Origin: Terriglobia bacterium
GTDB taxonomy: Bacteria > Acidobacteriota > Terriglobia > Terriglobales > Acidobacteriaceae
Direction: 5' to 3'
Length of the DNA stretch: 64,000 nt
Assembly (NCBI GenBank): GCA_032252755.1
Contig: JAVUPY010000067.1
Span: 118,445-182,444, forward strand
The position numbers were made by a program, and so were the translations under genes. Of the stretch, positions 53,856 through 62,946 are shown piece after piece. Every line of letters starts with the position of its first letter. Position 1 is the stretch's first letter. The notes below the pieces were generated by a model. That model was given only the letters and a program-made list of their open reading frames with translations, ran no database searches and was not told the origin of the DNA.

Positions 53856-54734
53856 TTATGCCAGCAGCGCACCGACGACGCCTGCCAGCTCACCCCGGGG
53901 GACTCCTGTTCCCGGAGCAATCGAACTGTCGACCAGGTCTTTTACCTTGGCCCCCGTCTGCTGCTCCAGCACCGGCGCGATTTCCGCCGCGCTGGGAACG
54001 CCCGCAATCAGCACCCGCTCTACCGACAACCCGTAGTTGTCCTGCAAGAAGACCAGCGAGGGATAAACGTCTTCCGCGATGCGTTCTCCCGTGACCGCCT
54101 TCGCGCCGCCTTCCAGCGTTCGGAAGAGCAGAAGCTGCTGCTGATCCACGATAGTTACCGTGGTCGTCTCCGCGTCCACCTTGAGGACGAGTGTCGGACG
54201 GTCCGCATCGACCGCGCCCAGCGCCGCCAGTGAAGAGGGCATCACCACGCCCGGCTGATACCCGGCCGCGCGAAACGCTGCCTCGTATTGCTCGATTACC
54301 GTGGGTTGGGCCACCGCCGCAACCACTTTCACGCCGGCAGATGTGCGCCGCACGTCATAGCTCAACATCGCTTTGTCGACGTCGAAAGGCAACGATTTTT
54401 TCAGCCGGAAACGGATGACGCCTTCGGCGTCCTGGTGCTTGTCAGGCAGGGTTTCGAAATCGAGCAGCACCACCCGAACCACCGAGTCAGGCAGCACTAC
54501 GGTCACATCGTGTCCATGCCCGCCGACCGTGGTCAGCACATCTTCCACGACAGTGCGCAGCTCTTCCGGGCGCACCACGTTGTCCCCGGTAAGGCCCGGC
54601 ACAACGGCGCCTGCGGAGAGGGCCCGTGCGCTCGCTGAATCGATGTTGCGATGCGAGCCCCGAGCCGCGATCACGCGCGACGGCGTGATCTCGCATGCGA
54701 TTGGCAGAACCACATTGTCTCTTGTGTGTGCCAT
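53856..54734 (-). CDS. pilM: PilM-like actin-fold protein (292 aa)
   Basis: Cytosolic actin-like ATP-binding protein of the pilus alignment complex. VTVVLPDSVVRVVLLDFETLP, EGVIRFRLKKSLPFDVDKAMLSYDV, VVAAVAQPTVIEQYEAAFRAAGYQPGVV and LKVDAETTTVTIVDQQQLLLFRTLEGG follow the PilM order. It is somewhat shorter and more divergent than typical PilM (about 350 aa). Lies between pilB and pilN. Confidence 0.8.
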   Translation of the reverse strand: MAHTRDNVVLPIACEITPSRVIAARGSHRNIDSASARALSAGAVVPGLTGDNVVRPEELRTVVEDVLTTVGGHGHDVTVVLPDSVVRVVLLDFETLPDKHQDAEGVIRFRLKKSLPFDVDKAMLSYDVRRTSAGVKVVAAVAQPTVIEQYEAAFRAAGYQPGVVMPSSLAALGAVDADRPTLVLKVDAETTTVTIVDQQQLLLFRTLEGGAKAVTGERIAEDVYPSLVFLQDNYGLSVERVLIAGVPSAAEIAPVLEQQTGAKVKDLVDSSIAPGTGVPRGELAGVVGALLA

Positions 54735-54741
54735 CTCTCTC

Positions 54742-56373
54742 CTAACGCGTGGTCTCGATAAAGGTGACCTTGTTGATCTCCTTCAGAGTGGTGATTCCAC
54801 GGCGCACGCGTTCCAATGCCTGTTCGCGCAGGAAGGTCATGCCTTCCTCACGGGCGATCTTGCGAATTTCCGAACTCGGCTTCTTGGCCAGAATCATCTC
54901 GCGGATGTTATCCGTCAGTTCGAGCAATTCGTGAATCGCCGTCCGGCCGCGATACCCCGTGTTGGCGCACTCAATGCAGCCCTGTCCCTCGTAGAAGGGA
55001 ACCAGTCTCCATTCGTTGGAATTCAAGCCGCTGGCTTCAAGGGTTGCGGCGTCATAGTACACCCGTTTCTTGCAGTATTCGCAGATAACTCTAACCAACC
55101 GCTGGGCCAGGATGCAGTTGAGCGCCGAAACGAAATTGTAGGGCTCCACGCCCATGTTCAGGAAGCGCCCGAGGACGTCTACCACGTTGTTGGCGTGAAC
55201 CGTGGTGAAGACCAGGTGGCCGGTCAAAGCCGAGTTGATCGCGATCTGCGCCGTCTCGGTGTCGCGGATTTCGCCGACCATGATCTTGTCCGGATCATGG
55301 CGCAGGATGCTGCGTAGTCCACGGGCAAACGTCAGGCCCTTTTTCTCGTTTACCGGAATCTGGGTGACGCCCCGGATCTGGTATTCGACGGGATCTTCGA
55401 TCGTGATGATCTTGTCTTCGTCGGTCTTGATCTCGTTCAGAGCGGCATACAAGGTGGTAGTTTTACCGGAACCTGTGGGACCGGTCACGAGCACCATGCC
55501 GTACGGTTCGGAGATGTAGCGCCGGAAGCGTGCCAGGGTGATCTCGTCGAATCCGACCACGTCGAGAACAAGCTTGTGGAACTTCTCGCTCATCGACTCC
55601 TTGTCGAGCACGCGGAGCACGGCATCTTCGCCGTGAATGCTGGGCATGATCGAGACGCGGAAATCGATGTACCGTCCCTTGTATCGAACCCGGAAGCGGC
55701 CGTCCTGTGGAACGCGGCGCTCGGCGATGTCGAGTTCCGACATGACCTTGATACGCGAAATGATGGTCGTGTGGTGCTCTTTGGCGATCGGCTTCATCGC
55801 CTCCTGGAGCACGCCGTCGATGCGGTATTTCACGATCACGGAATCGTCGCGCGTCTCCACGTGGATGTCGCTGGCGCGCCGCTCGAGTGCGGTGAAGATC
55901 GTCGTATCGACCAGGCGGATGATTGGACTGATGTCAGCAGCTTCGGCGGTGAGGCGCTCGATTGAGATTGTCTCGTCGCCGTTTTCGTCTTCCCGGATTA
56001 CGTCGAGGGTGAAGGTCGATCCCGCTTCTTCCAGAACGCGCTGCGATTGCTCGGTTTTCTTCAGGATGTCGGTGATCTGCGTCAGCGTCGCAACCTTGGG
56101 CACAACGCGCTTGTGCAGCAGGACACCGATTTCGTCCAGGACCATCAACTGGCTGGGATCGGCAATGGCTATCGAGAGACGCCCGTCGGTCTCTTCCAGC
56201 GGGATGAAGTTGTGCCGGAACATCAAGTCCACGGGCACTTTCTTGAACAAATCGTGCTGTAAATGAAAATTGCGGAGGTCGACGAACTCGCAGCGATAGC
56301 GCTTCGCGAGCTCCTTCGCGCGTACTTCTTCCTCGCGCGGATCCCCGACCGGTACTGCAAATATCTGACCCAT
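54742..56373 (-). CDS. pilB: PilB/GspE-type assembly ATPase (543 aa)
   Basis: Hexameric ATPase that drives pilin or pseudopilin polymerisation. The N-terminal domain (residues about 1-140, FVDLRNFHLQHDLFKKVPVDL) precedes the catalytic core. The core has ERRASDIHVETRDDS, Walker A GPTGSGKTTT, the Asp box ITIEDPVEYQIRGVTQ, Walker B LRHDPDKIMVGEIRDTETA and the His box GHLVFTTVHANN. A zinc-type pair of Cys motifs, CEYCKKRV and CIECANTG, is present. ATG 56373 follows GGAG; TTG 56388 is the alternative. It could serve either a type IV pilus or type II secretion. Confidence 0.95.
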   Translation of the reverse strand: MGQIFAVPVGDPREEEVRAKELAKRYRCEFVDLRNFHLQHDLFKKVPVDLMFRHNFIPLEETDGRLSIAIADPSQLMVLDEIGVLLHKRVVPKVATLTQITDILKKTEQSQRVLEEAGSTFTLDVIREDENGDETISIERLTAEAADISPIIRLVDTTIFTALERRASDIHVETRDDSVIVKYRIDGVLQEAMKPIAKEHHTTIISRIKVMSELDIAERRVPQDGRFRVRYKGRYIDFRVSIMPSIHGEDAVLRVLDKESMSEKFHKLVLDVVGFDEITLARFRRYISEPYGMVLVTGPTGSGKTTTLYAALNEIKTDEDKIITIEDPVEYQIRGVTQIPVNEKKGLTFARGLRSILRHDPDKIMVGEIRDTETAQIAINSALTGHLVFTTVHANNVVDVLGRFLNMGVEPYNFVSALNCILAQRLVRVICEYCKKRVYYDAATLEASGLNSNEWRLVPFYEGQGCIECANTGYRGRTAIHELLELTDNIREMILAKKPSSEIRKIAREEGMTFLREQALERVRRGITTLKEINKVTFIETTR

Positions 56374-56391
56374 TACTGCTCCGTTCAAAAT

Positions 56392-57606
56392 CTAGCCACC
56401 CATTCCGCTCGCGCCGATACTGAACACGGGCATGTAGAGCGACAGCAATATGAATCCGACCACCAGTCCCATGAAGATAAGGATCGTCGGTTCGATGAGC
56501 GACATCGCTCTTGTGAGGGCCGTCTCTACGTCGTCTTCGTAGAATTCGGCTACCGAATTCAACATTGATGGCAGAGCGCCGGTTGACTCGCCGACCTCAA
56601 TCATCTCAATGGCTAACTCTGGAAAGACCTTCGTATCTTCGAGGCTGCGCGCCAGGGACTTTCCTTCGCGGACGCTCTGCGTCGCTCCGTCCACCGATGT
56701 GCTGATTAGCCGGCTCTGCATCGATTGCGAGGCGGTTTCCAGTCCCGGAACGAGCGACAGGCCGCCGGCGAGCAGCGTGGAGAGCATCCTCGAGAACATC
56801 GCAATCTGGTACTTCAGCCAGACGTCGCCGAAGATGACCAGATTCATCTTGAACCGGTCGATCGCCGTCCCACCCCTCTCCGTTTGCGACCACCGCCACA
56901 ACAGGAACCCCCCCCCGATCACTGCGAGCACGATGTATGGCAGGTACACCTTTACGCCCAGCAGGATGCCCAGCGTAAACGTTGTAAGCGGCGGCAGAGG
57001 CCGTCCCAGCTCCGTGTAAAGCTGGTTGAAGCGCGGGATGACGAACTGTACCAGTACGCCAAGCAACACGAACACACCGGTAACCAGAATCGCCGGATAA
57101 ATCAGGGACGAGATCACCTTGCGCCGGAACGCGAGCGCGAGCTTCTGGAACGCGACGTAGCGCATCAGAGTCTCTTCCAGGTTGCCGGACTTTTCACCGG
57201 CCATAATCGTGGTCGAGTAAATTCTCGGGAACACGCCCTGCTCGGCGAACGCGTCAGAAAGCAATTCGCCCCCGCGCACCCGGTCGCGAACGTTTTCCAG
57301 AATCGTGCGGAAGAAGGGATTGCGCTGGCGTTTCGCGAGCAGGTCGAGTGCCTGCACGATCGGCAATCCCGCCTTAATCAGCGTAATGAACTGCTGATTG
57401 AAAATTACGAACTGGTCGAGCTTGATCTTCCGCCGCTTGGCGACGCGAACCCGTCCGCCAGTGAAAATTCCCTGCGGCTTTACCCAGTAGACGAGATAGC
57501 CCTGCTGCATGAACCGGTCCCGAACCTCGGACTCCGAATATCCCGGCTCGGTTCGTTCGAAGATGTGTCCGCGTTCGTCCGCCAGCTTAATCAGGTATTC
57601 GGCCAT
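56392..57606 (-). CDS. pilC: PilC/GspF-type inner-membrane platform protein (404 aa)
   Basis: Two homologous cytosolic helical domains, each followed by membrane helices. LDQFVIFNQQFITLIKAGLPIVQALDLLA opens the first, FSRMLSTLLAGGLSLVPGLETASQSM the second, and the membrane parts are LIYPAILVTGVFVLLGVLVQFVIP and SLIEPTILIFMGLVVGFILLSLYMPVF. All are diagnostic for PilC/GspF. ATG 57606. First gene of the pilus-type set on this strand, 146 bases after lolA. Confidence 0.95.
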   Translation of the reverse strand: MAEYLIKLADERGHIFERTEPGYSESEVRDRFMQQGYLVYWVKPQGIFTGGRVRVAKRRKIKLDQFVIFNQQFITLIKAGLPIVQALDLLAKRQRNPFFRTILENVRDRVRGGELLSDAFAEQGVFPRIYSTTIMAGEKSGNLEETLMRYVAFQKLALAFRRKVISSLIYPAILVTGVFVLLGVLVQFVIPRFNQLYTELGRPLPPLTTFTLGILLGVKVYLPYIVLAVIGGGFLLWRWSQTERGGTAIDRFKMNLVIFGDVWLKYQIAMFSRMLSTLLAGGLSLVPGLETASQSMQSRLISTSVDGATQSVREGKSLARSLEDTKVFPELAIEMIEVGESTGALPSMLNSVAEFYEDDVETALTRAMSLIEPTILIFMGLVVGFILLSLYMPVFSIGASGMGG

Positions 57607-57752
57607 AAATCCCTACGCGGGCCCAATCAGCTGAGTTCAGCGATTCTGCCACACTACACCAAGTCTAACACTCTGAAAAGCAAAGGATTGTTGCTCTTGT
57701 AAGCTCTCAGATCACACGACAGTAGCAGCACCTGAGGGGTATCTCGTAACCC

Positions 57753-58427
57753 TCACGGTTGCAGTTCGGTCGCGTTCATAACCTCCACCCCGGCTGGTGG
57801 CACGAACCTGAAACTCGCATCCGCTACTTTGACGTTCTTCACGGGATGCTGGAAGCGGAATTCGGTGAGGGAGCCGTCCACCTCTTCAATCGATATCCGC
57901 ACAATTGAGCCGTCCGGGGCGATTTCCAATTGGACGAGCTGGACCCGGTCTTCCATGCCCTTGGGCACACCGCTCAACACCACATCCCCGGGCTCCGCAT
58001 TGGGTCCAGCGGAGACCAAAGAGAGATTCTTCATCTCTTTCCCAAGTTTTGTGTGGCCCAGGAGATAACGCAAAGGGGAACGAAAGTCGTCCAGGTTCTT
58101 CACTGCGGTACGGCGCGCCTGCCGCTCGCCCGGCACATAGAACCAGGCGGTCTTGCCATCCGTCAGGAAGACCTTCTTTCGCGGGGTTTCGTAGTCCCAG
58201 CGCATCCGCCCCGGTTTCTTCAGATACATTACGCCGCTCTCGGTTCGGCTGATGCCTCCACCGCGATAAATCTCGGTGAAATCCGTTCGAAGGCTCTTCA
58301 GCTGGTTGTAGTACTTATCGACGCGCTGTGCCACATCATGAACATCAGCAGCCTTAGGAGCTTCCGCCCAAGCAGGCAGGCAAAGCAGCAGTGCGCCCAG
58401 GCAGAGGAACTTGCGAGATAGGTTCAT
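57753..58427 (-). CDS. lolA: Outer-membrane lipoprotein carrier LolA-like protein (224 aa)
   Basis: Periplasmic chaperone that carries lipoproteins from the LolCDE transporter to the outer membrane. Signal peptide to about residue 21 (LCLGALLLCLPAWAEA). VAQRVDKYYNQLKSLRTDFTEIYRGGGISRTESGVMYLKKPGRMRWDYETPRKKVFLTDGKTAWFYVPGERQ is the LolA core. Length is normal. It lies just downstream of an ABC transporter/TPR unit and upstream of the pilus-type genes. Confidence 0.93.
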   Translation of the reverse strand: MNLSRKFLCLGALLLCLPAWAEAPKAADVHDVAQRVDKYYNQLKSLRTDFTEIYRGGGISRTESGVMYLKKPGRMRWDYETPRKKVFLTDGKTAWFYVPGERQARRTAVKNLDDFRSPLRYLLGHTKLGKEMKNLSLVSAGPNAEPGDVVLSGVPKGMEDRVQLVQLEIAPDGSIVRISIEEVDGSLTEFRFQHPVKNVKVADASFRFVPPAGVEVMNATELQP

Positions 58428-58445
58428 GGGGAAGAGTGTACCTGT

Positions 58446-59369
58446 TTACTTAGATGGCTGAGCCGGTGCTCCCGATGCTTCATATCCCGGCGGAAGTCCC
58501 TTCGTAATGAAAGGCAGCTCATCCGGGTGTGAAACCTCGATCCGCCCGTTGCGAATCTCGTAGGGATCCCCCAGCGGGTCCAGCGGCAGCCGCCGGATCC
58601 ACCCCGCCGACTGCAATTCCTGCAAGCTGGCGGGATAGTGTCCATATTGCTGGCGATAACGTTCTACGTAGCTCTGCAGGAAAGTAACGTCGTCATCCAC
58701 ACGCAAGGCGACCAGGTGCCTGAGCGCGTTCTGCTTCAGCATCTTGTCCGTGCTGTTTTCGTAGATGTTGGTCCACAGGTAACGAGCTGTTTCGGGATTG
58801 TCGGCTTCCTGTGCCAGTTTCGCCGCCATCACTTTCATCCAGACCATGGCGCCGGGGATCCGAGAACCCTTCTGGAATGCCTCGGAAGCCGCTTGCGGGT
58901 TGTGCAACTCGATCCAGTTGATGAATCCTAGGGTGTAATACAGCCGCCATTGCGAGGGATTCTCGCGGATGCCCTTCTCAATGAGTTCGGCCGCACCCTG
59001 CGGGTCGCCTGCCCCTTGGGGCGGTTGTTGTGCCAGGAAAGTCGATCCGAACTGATAGGCAATGATCAGGTGTGGATCCAGTGTGGTGGTGATGTCCAGC
59101 AATGGCTTGAGGAGCCGGTACTGCTTCGACTTTGCCTTGTGCTTCCCGCCGAAGTACTGCACAACGCGTGTCCAATACAGATCTGCCATCAGCCCGTCAT
59201 AGCCGAAGCTGAGCCGCTTCACCGTCTTCGCCGAGGGAATATATAAGACCTCTTCCAGGGTAGCTTCGCCACGCACGCGATCCACGGCGCGCAACGTAAC
59301 CACACTCAGCAGCAGACTCGCGACCAGGAACGAGCCGGCCACTGCCGAAATTTTGCTGCTTCGTGTCAT
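58446..59369 (-). CDS. Membrane-anchored TPR-type protein with pseudopilin-like C-terminus (307 aa)
   Basis: An N-terminal membrane helix (ISAVAGSFLVASLLLSVVTLR) is followed by helical repeats of TPR type (residues about 70-235: DPHLIIAYQFGSTFLAQQ, WRLYYTLGFINWIELHNPQAASEAFQKGS). The last 75 residues read YVERYRQQYGHYPASLQELQSAGWIRRLPLDPLGDPYEI, which resembles the C-terminal part of GspG-like pseudopilins (YP..L..L, then LP.DP.G.PY). ATG 59369 overlaps the ABC permease stop as ATGA; the frame upstream is antisense noise. Function unknown. Confidence 0.8.
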   Translation of the reverse strand: MTRSSKISAVAGSFLVASLLLSVVTLRAVDRVRGEATLEEVLYIPSAKTVKRLSFGYDGLMADLYWTRVVQYFGGKHKAKSKQYRLLKPLLDITTTLDPHLIIAYQFGSTFLAQQPPQGAGDPQGAAELIEKGIRENPSQWRLYYTLGFINWIELHNPQAASEAFQKGSRIPGAMVWMKVMAAKLAQEADNPETARYLWTNIYENSTDKMLKQNALRHLVALRVDDDVTFLQSYVERYRQQYGHYPASLQELQSAGWIRRLPLDPLGDPYEIRNGRIEVSHPDELPFITKGLPPGYEASGAPAQPSK

Positions 59370-60145
59370 TTGAAATTGCGGCGCTCGAAAACCAGCACAG
59401 CCGCGCTCAGGCACACCATCACATACAACGCCGCGTAGATCGAGTTGTAGAGCACGAGCCGGCCGGCAATTGGAGTCGAATGTGCCACCTCGGAGATCAC
59501 GTTGAACGCCGCGAAATTCGGCACCATCCACGCCAGACCGCTGGCCAGGTATTTTGTCGCTCCGGTCGTCATGCTCGCAAAGGCCCTCAAGTCTTCTGCA
59601 AAAGTGCCAATCACGAACAGCGAGAACGCGAATACCGCCGACATCAGCGGCGTCGAGAACGTCGAAAAGAAGATTGCGATCGCCGTGATCAGGAGGAACT
59701 CGAGCACTATGAAGTAGAGCGCGACCAGGACGTATGCATCCGCGCGTTCAAAATGGCGATTCAGGTAAAGCAGGGCCGCGAAGAATCCGACCGCCATGAA
59801 CCCGGCATTGACGACCAGCGTGCCCGCCAGCCCCGAGTACTTGCTCAGGACGAACTCCCACCGCCGCACCGGTCGCGCTCCGAGGACCGTGTACAGCGTT
59901 TTTTTCTCGATCTCTTTCGACACCAACCCGATGCCTATGAAAATCGCGATTACGATCCCAAACAGTGAAATCGCGGTCAGCCCGAGATTGATCAGCACCT
60001 GCCGCTGGATACCAATCGAGATTTCGCCAAAAATCAGCGCAGCGCCGACCATGAGGATGGCGAACACAACCAGGTTGTACAGAACCCTGTCGCGCACGGC
60101 TTCGCGGAAGGTGTTATAGGCGATAGCAGTGATCCGGTTTCTCAC
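59366..60145 (-). CDS. ABC-2 type transporter permease (259 aa)
   Basis: Six membrane segments in the ABC-2 pattern: ITAIAYNTFREAVRDRVLYNLVVFAILMVGAALIF, a cytosolic EIEKKTLYTVLGARPVRRWEFVLSKYSG (the typical coupling region), and four further helices. It forms a transporter with the ATPase upstream (ATGA overlap) and is coupled to the TPR protein downstream. The substrate is unknown; similar sets are annotated as drug, Na+ or copper-type (NosDFY-like) exporters. Confidence 0.9.
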   Translation of the reverse strand: MRNRITAIAYNTFREAVRDRVLYNLVVFAILMVGAALIFGEISIGIQRQVLINLGLTAISLFGIVIAIFIGIGLVSKEIEKKTLYTVLGARPVRRWEFVLSKYSGLAGTLVVNAGFMAVGFFAALLYLNRHFERADAYVLVALYFIVLEFLLITAIAIFFSTFSTPLMSAVFAFSLFVIGTFAEDLRAFASMTTGATKYLASGLAWMVPNFAAFNVISEVAHSTPIAGRLVLYNSIYAALYVMVCLSAAVLVFERRNFK

Positions 60146-61098
60146 TTCGCCACCGCCTCTCCCGCCGGAATCGGCGTGGTGTCTTCGTCTTCCAGCTTTT
60201 CCAGGAAGAACTGCTCGAGCGTGACGCGTACCGGCGTCACCGAGATCAATTTCCCGCCATTGCGCCGAATGGCGTCGATTGCCGCGTCCATTTGCTTTTC
60301 TGGAAGTTCCACTCGGAGCGATTCGCCGCTGGCGTGCGATGTCCCGCCCAGCGCGTCAATGTCACGCTTGGCCGCCGAGCCTACCCAGACGATCTCGACC
60401 TTCCCGCTGACCTCCATCTCAAGGTCGGCCATTACGCCGATGCCGCGCAACCTGCCCTTGTTGATCACGCCCACCCGGTCGCACAGCGTTTCGGCGTCGC
60501 TCAGAATATGTGTCGAGAAGAAGATTGTCTTTCCCTCTTCCTTCAGGCCCTGGATCAGGTCGCGCACTTCGCGCCGCCCGATCGGGTCCAGTCCGCTCAT
60601 CGGTTCATCGAGGAAAATCACGGCCGGATCGTGAATGATGGCCTGGGCAATCCCTACGCGTTGCAACATGCCCTTGGAATATTTCCGCAACTGCGTATGC
60701 CCGGCATCCGGCAGCGCCACACGCTCCAGCACACTTTCGATCCTCCGGCTACGGTCTTTCGCTGGAACGCCCGAAAGCCTCGAGTAGTAGTCGAGCAACT
60801 CGCGCGCGGAAAGGTGATCGTAAAAATAGGGCTGTTCGGGAAGAAATCCGATCTGCGCCTTCATGGTCGGGTCGTCCAACTCCCGGTCGAGGATCTTCGC
60901 CGAACCGCCGGTCGGATAGATGAGTCCCATCAGCAGCTTCAGCGTGGTCGTTTTTCCCGCGCCATTGGGACCGAGAAAACCGAAGACCTCTCCCCGCTCC
61001 ACCGAAAGGGTCAATGGGTACAAAGCCTGCTTGGGCCGCTTCTTCCAAAAGCCGACGGAGTAACGCTTTTCCAGTGCAAAGATGTCGATTGCAGACAT
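60142..61098 (-). CDS. ABC transporter ATP-binding protein (318 aa)
   Basis: Walker A GPNGAGKTT, Q-loop GFLPEQPYF, signature KYSKGMLQRVGIAQA, Walker B VIFLDEPMSGLD, switch His STHIL: complete. The N-terminal YSVGFWKKRPKQALYPLTLSVERGE is usual for ABC-2 exporters, and residues about 225-318 form a C-terminal accessory domain. First gene of the unit that continues through permease, TPR protein and lolA, and perhaps through the pilus-type genes. Confidence 0.95.
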   Translation of the reverse strand: MSAIDIFALEKRYSVGFWKKRPKQALYPLTLSVERGEVFGFLGPNGAGKTTTLKLLMGLIYPTGGSAKILDRELDDPTMKAQIGFLPEQPYFYDHLSARELLDYYSRLSGVPAKDRSRRIESVLERVALPDAGHTQLRKYSKGMLQRVGIAQAIIHDPAVIFLDEPMSGLDPIGRREVRDLIQGLKEEGKTIFFSTHILSDAETLCDRVGVINKGRLRGIGVMADLEMEVSGKVEIVWVGSAAKRDIDALGGTSHASGESLRVELPEKQMDAAIDAIRRNGGKLISVTPVRVTLEQFFLEKLEDEDTTPIPAGEAVAK

Positions 61099-61299
61099 GG
61101 GATAACAAGATTATATAGCCCAGTTTTTCAGGCGGGGAGTTACAGAAACGGTGCCGAACGGGTTGGCACCTTGGTTCTCCAGGGGCCCTCGGCGCGTTCC
61201 CCGTCAAACGCATCTATAACTCAGGCGTCTCTCAGTCTAGAATGAAATGAGATATTCGAGACTTCCCTGAAAGTCTGCGTATTGATACCAGGAGTTTCC

Positions 61300-62925
61300 T
61301 TGTCCCCAAAGAAGGCGATCATCATCGGTGCCGGCCCCGCAGGCCTGACCGCAGCCTACGAACTGCTCACCCGGTCGGACATCACGCCCATTGTCCTCGA
61401 GAAGAGCACTTTCATGGGCGGCATCTCCCGCACCGTCAATTACAAGGGCAATCGCATCGATATCGGCGGCCACCGCTTCTTCTCCAAGAGCGACCGCGTC
61501 ATGCAGTGGTGGCTCAAGCAAATGCCCATGGACGAGACCGCCAAAGCCGGTACCGTCATCACCTACCAGAACCAGGTTCGCGAACTGCCCTCTACGGGCG
61601 CCGGGCACAACGCCGCCGTCCGCGACGACGTGATGCTGCTGCGCAATCGCAAGTCGCGCATCTACTTCCTGCGCAAGTTCTTCGAATACCCGATCCAGCT
61701 CAGCGCCGCCACTCTGCAAAACCTCGGTATCGTCCGCACCATCAAGATTGGCTTCAGCTACATGAAGGCGATGCTCTTCCCACCAAAGCGCATCGAGAAC
61801 CTCGAGCAATTTTTCATCAGCCGCTTCGGCAAAGAACTATACGAGACGTTTTTCCACTCCTATACGGAAAAAGTCTGGGGCGTGCCGTGCCAGGAGATCA
61901 GCGCCGAATGGGGCGCCCAGCGCATCAAGGGCCTTTCGATCACCACGACGATTGCGCACATGCTGAAGAAGATGTTCCAGAAGCGCTCCGATGTCAGGCA
62001 GAAGAACGTCGAGACCTCGCTCATTCAGCGTTTCCTGTATCCGAAACTCGGTCCCGGCCAGCTTTGGGAAATCGTTGCCCAGCGCGTGCAGGATCTCGGC
62101 GGCACCATCCTGACCGAATTCGACGTGGACACTATTGAGTGTGAAAACGGCCGCGTCGTCTCTATCAGCGGACGCGACAAGAACGGCTCCCGCCTGGACA
62201 TCGCCGGCGACTATTTCTTTTCCACCATGCCCATCCAGGAGCTGACGAATGCGCTCCGCGGCGTCGAAGTGCCTGCACAGATCCGCGAGATCAGCGACGG
62301 ACTTCAGTATCGCGACTTCGTCACCGTTGGGCTGCTCGTAAAGCGTCTCAGCGTGGAAGACAAGGACCGTCCGAACCAGCTCATTCGCGACAACTGGATA
62401 TACATCCAGGAGCCCGATGTCCGCGCCGGTCGCCTTCAGATCTTCAACAACTGGAGCCCCTACATGGTGAAGGATCCCGACACCGTGTGGATCGGCGTCG
62501 AATATTTCTGCTACCAGACCGACGACCTGTGGACAATGCCGGAGGGCGACATGGCGAACCTCGCCAAGCAGGAGTTGGAGAAGATCGGAATCCTGAAATC
62601 GTCCGAAGTGCTGGATGCCACCGTCATCCGCATGCCGAAAACCTATCCGGCCTACTTCGGAACCTACACGCGCTTCGACGAACTGCGCGGTTATCTCGAT
62701 GGCTTCGACAACCTGTTCCTGGTTGGCCGCAACGGCATGCACAAATACAACAACCAGGACCACTCCATGCTCACGGCCATGACCGCCGTCGACAACATCC
62801 TCGCGGGCGTCACCGACAAGTCCAACCTCTGGGCCGTCAATACGGAGATGGAGTACCACGAGGAGAAGGAGCAGCCAGCTTCCAGAAACCCGGACGGACA
62901 GAAGGAAGCGGTGGCAGAGGCTTAG
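61300..62925 (+). CDS. FAD-dependent amine-oxidase/UDP-galactopyranose-mutase-like protein (541 aa)
   Basis: N-terminal Rossmann motif [23 protein letters not shown] (split GxGxxG), then [33 protein letters not shown], the pattern of the UDP-galactopyranose mutase and protoporphyrinogen oxidase-like superfamily. The FAD C-terminal motif is [30 protein letters not shown] 61300 is preceded by GGAG; a TTG at 61282 is the alternative. Members act in glycan or polyketide pathways; the neighbouring GT87-like gene makes cell-surface glycan synthesis likely, but the reaction is not known. Confidence 0.87.
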   Translation: MSPKKAIIIGAGPAGLTAAYELLTRSDITPIVLEKSTFMGGISRTVNYKGNRIDIGGHRFFSKSDRVMQWWLKQMPMDETAKAGTVITYQNQVRELPSTGAGHNAAVRDDVMLLRNRKSRIYFLRKFFEYPIQLSAATLQNLGIVRTIKIGFSYMKAMLFPPKRIENLEQFFISRFGKELYETFFHSYTEKVWGVPCQEISAEWGAQRIKGLSITTTIAHMLKKMFQKRSDVRQKNVETSLIQRFLYPKLGPGQLWEIVAQRVQDLGGTILTEFDVDTIECENGRVVSISGRDKNGSRLDIAGDYFFSTMPIQELTNALRGVEVPAQIREISDGLQYRDFVTVGLLVKRLSVEDKDRPNQLIRDNWIYIQEPDVRAGRLQIFNNWSPYMVKDPDTVWIGVEYFCYQTDDLWTMPEGDMANLAKQELEKIGILKSSEVLDATVIRMPKTYPAYFGTYTRFDELRGYLDGFDNLFLVGRNGMHKYNNQDHSMLTAMTAVDNILAGVTDKSNLWAVNTEMEYHEEKEQPASRNPDGQKEAVAEA

Positions 62926-62946
62926 GTGCCTCTTTTCGCCAGCAGA

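Noticed and set aside
61837..62859. 340-codon minus-strand frame across the flavoprotein gene
   Set aside because: Antisense shadow of a well-supported enzyme.
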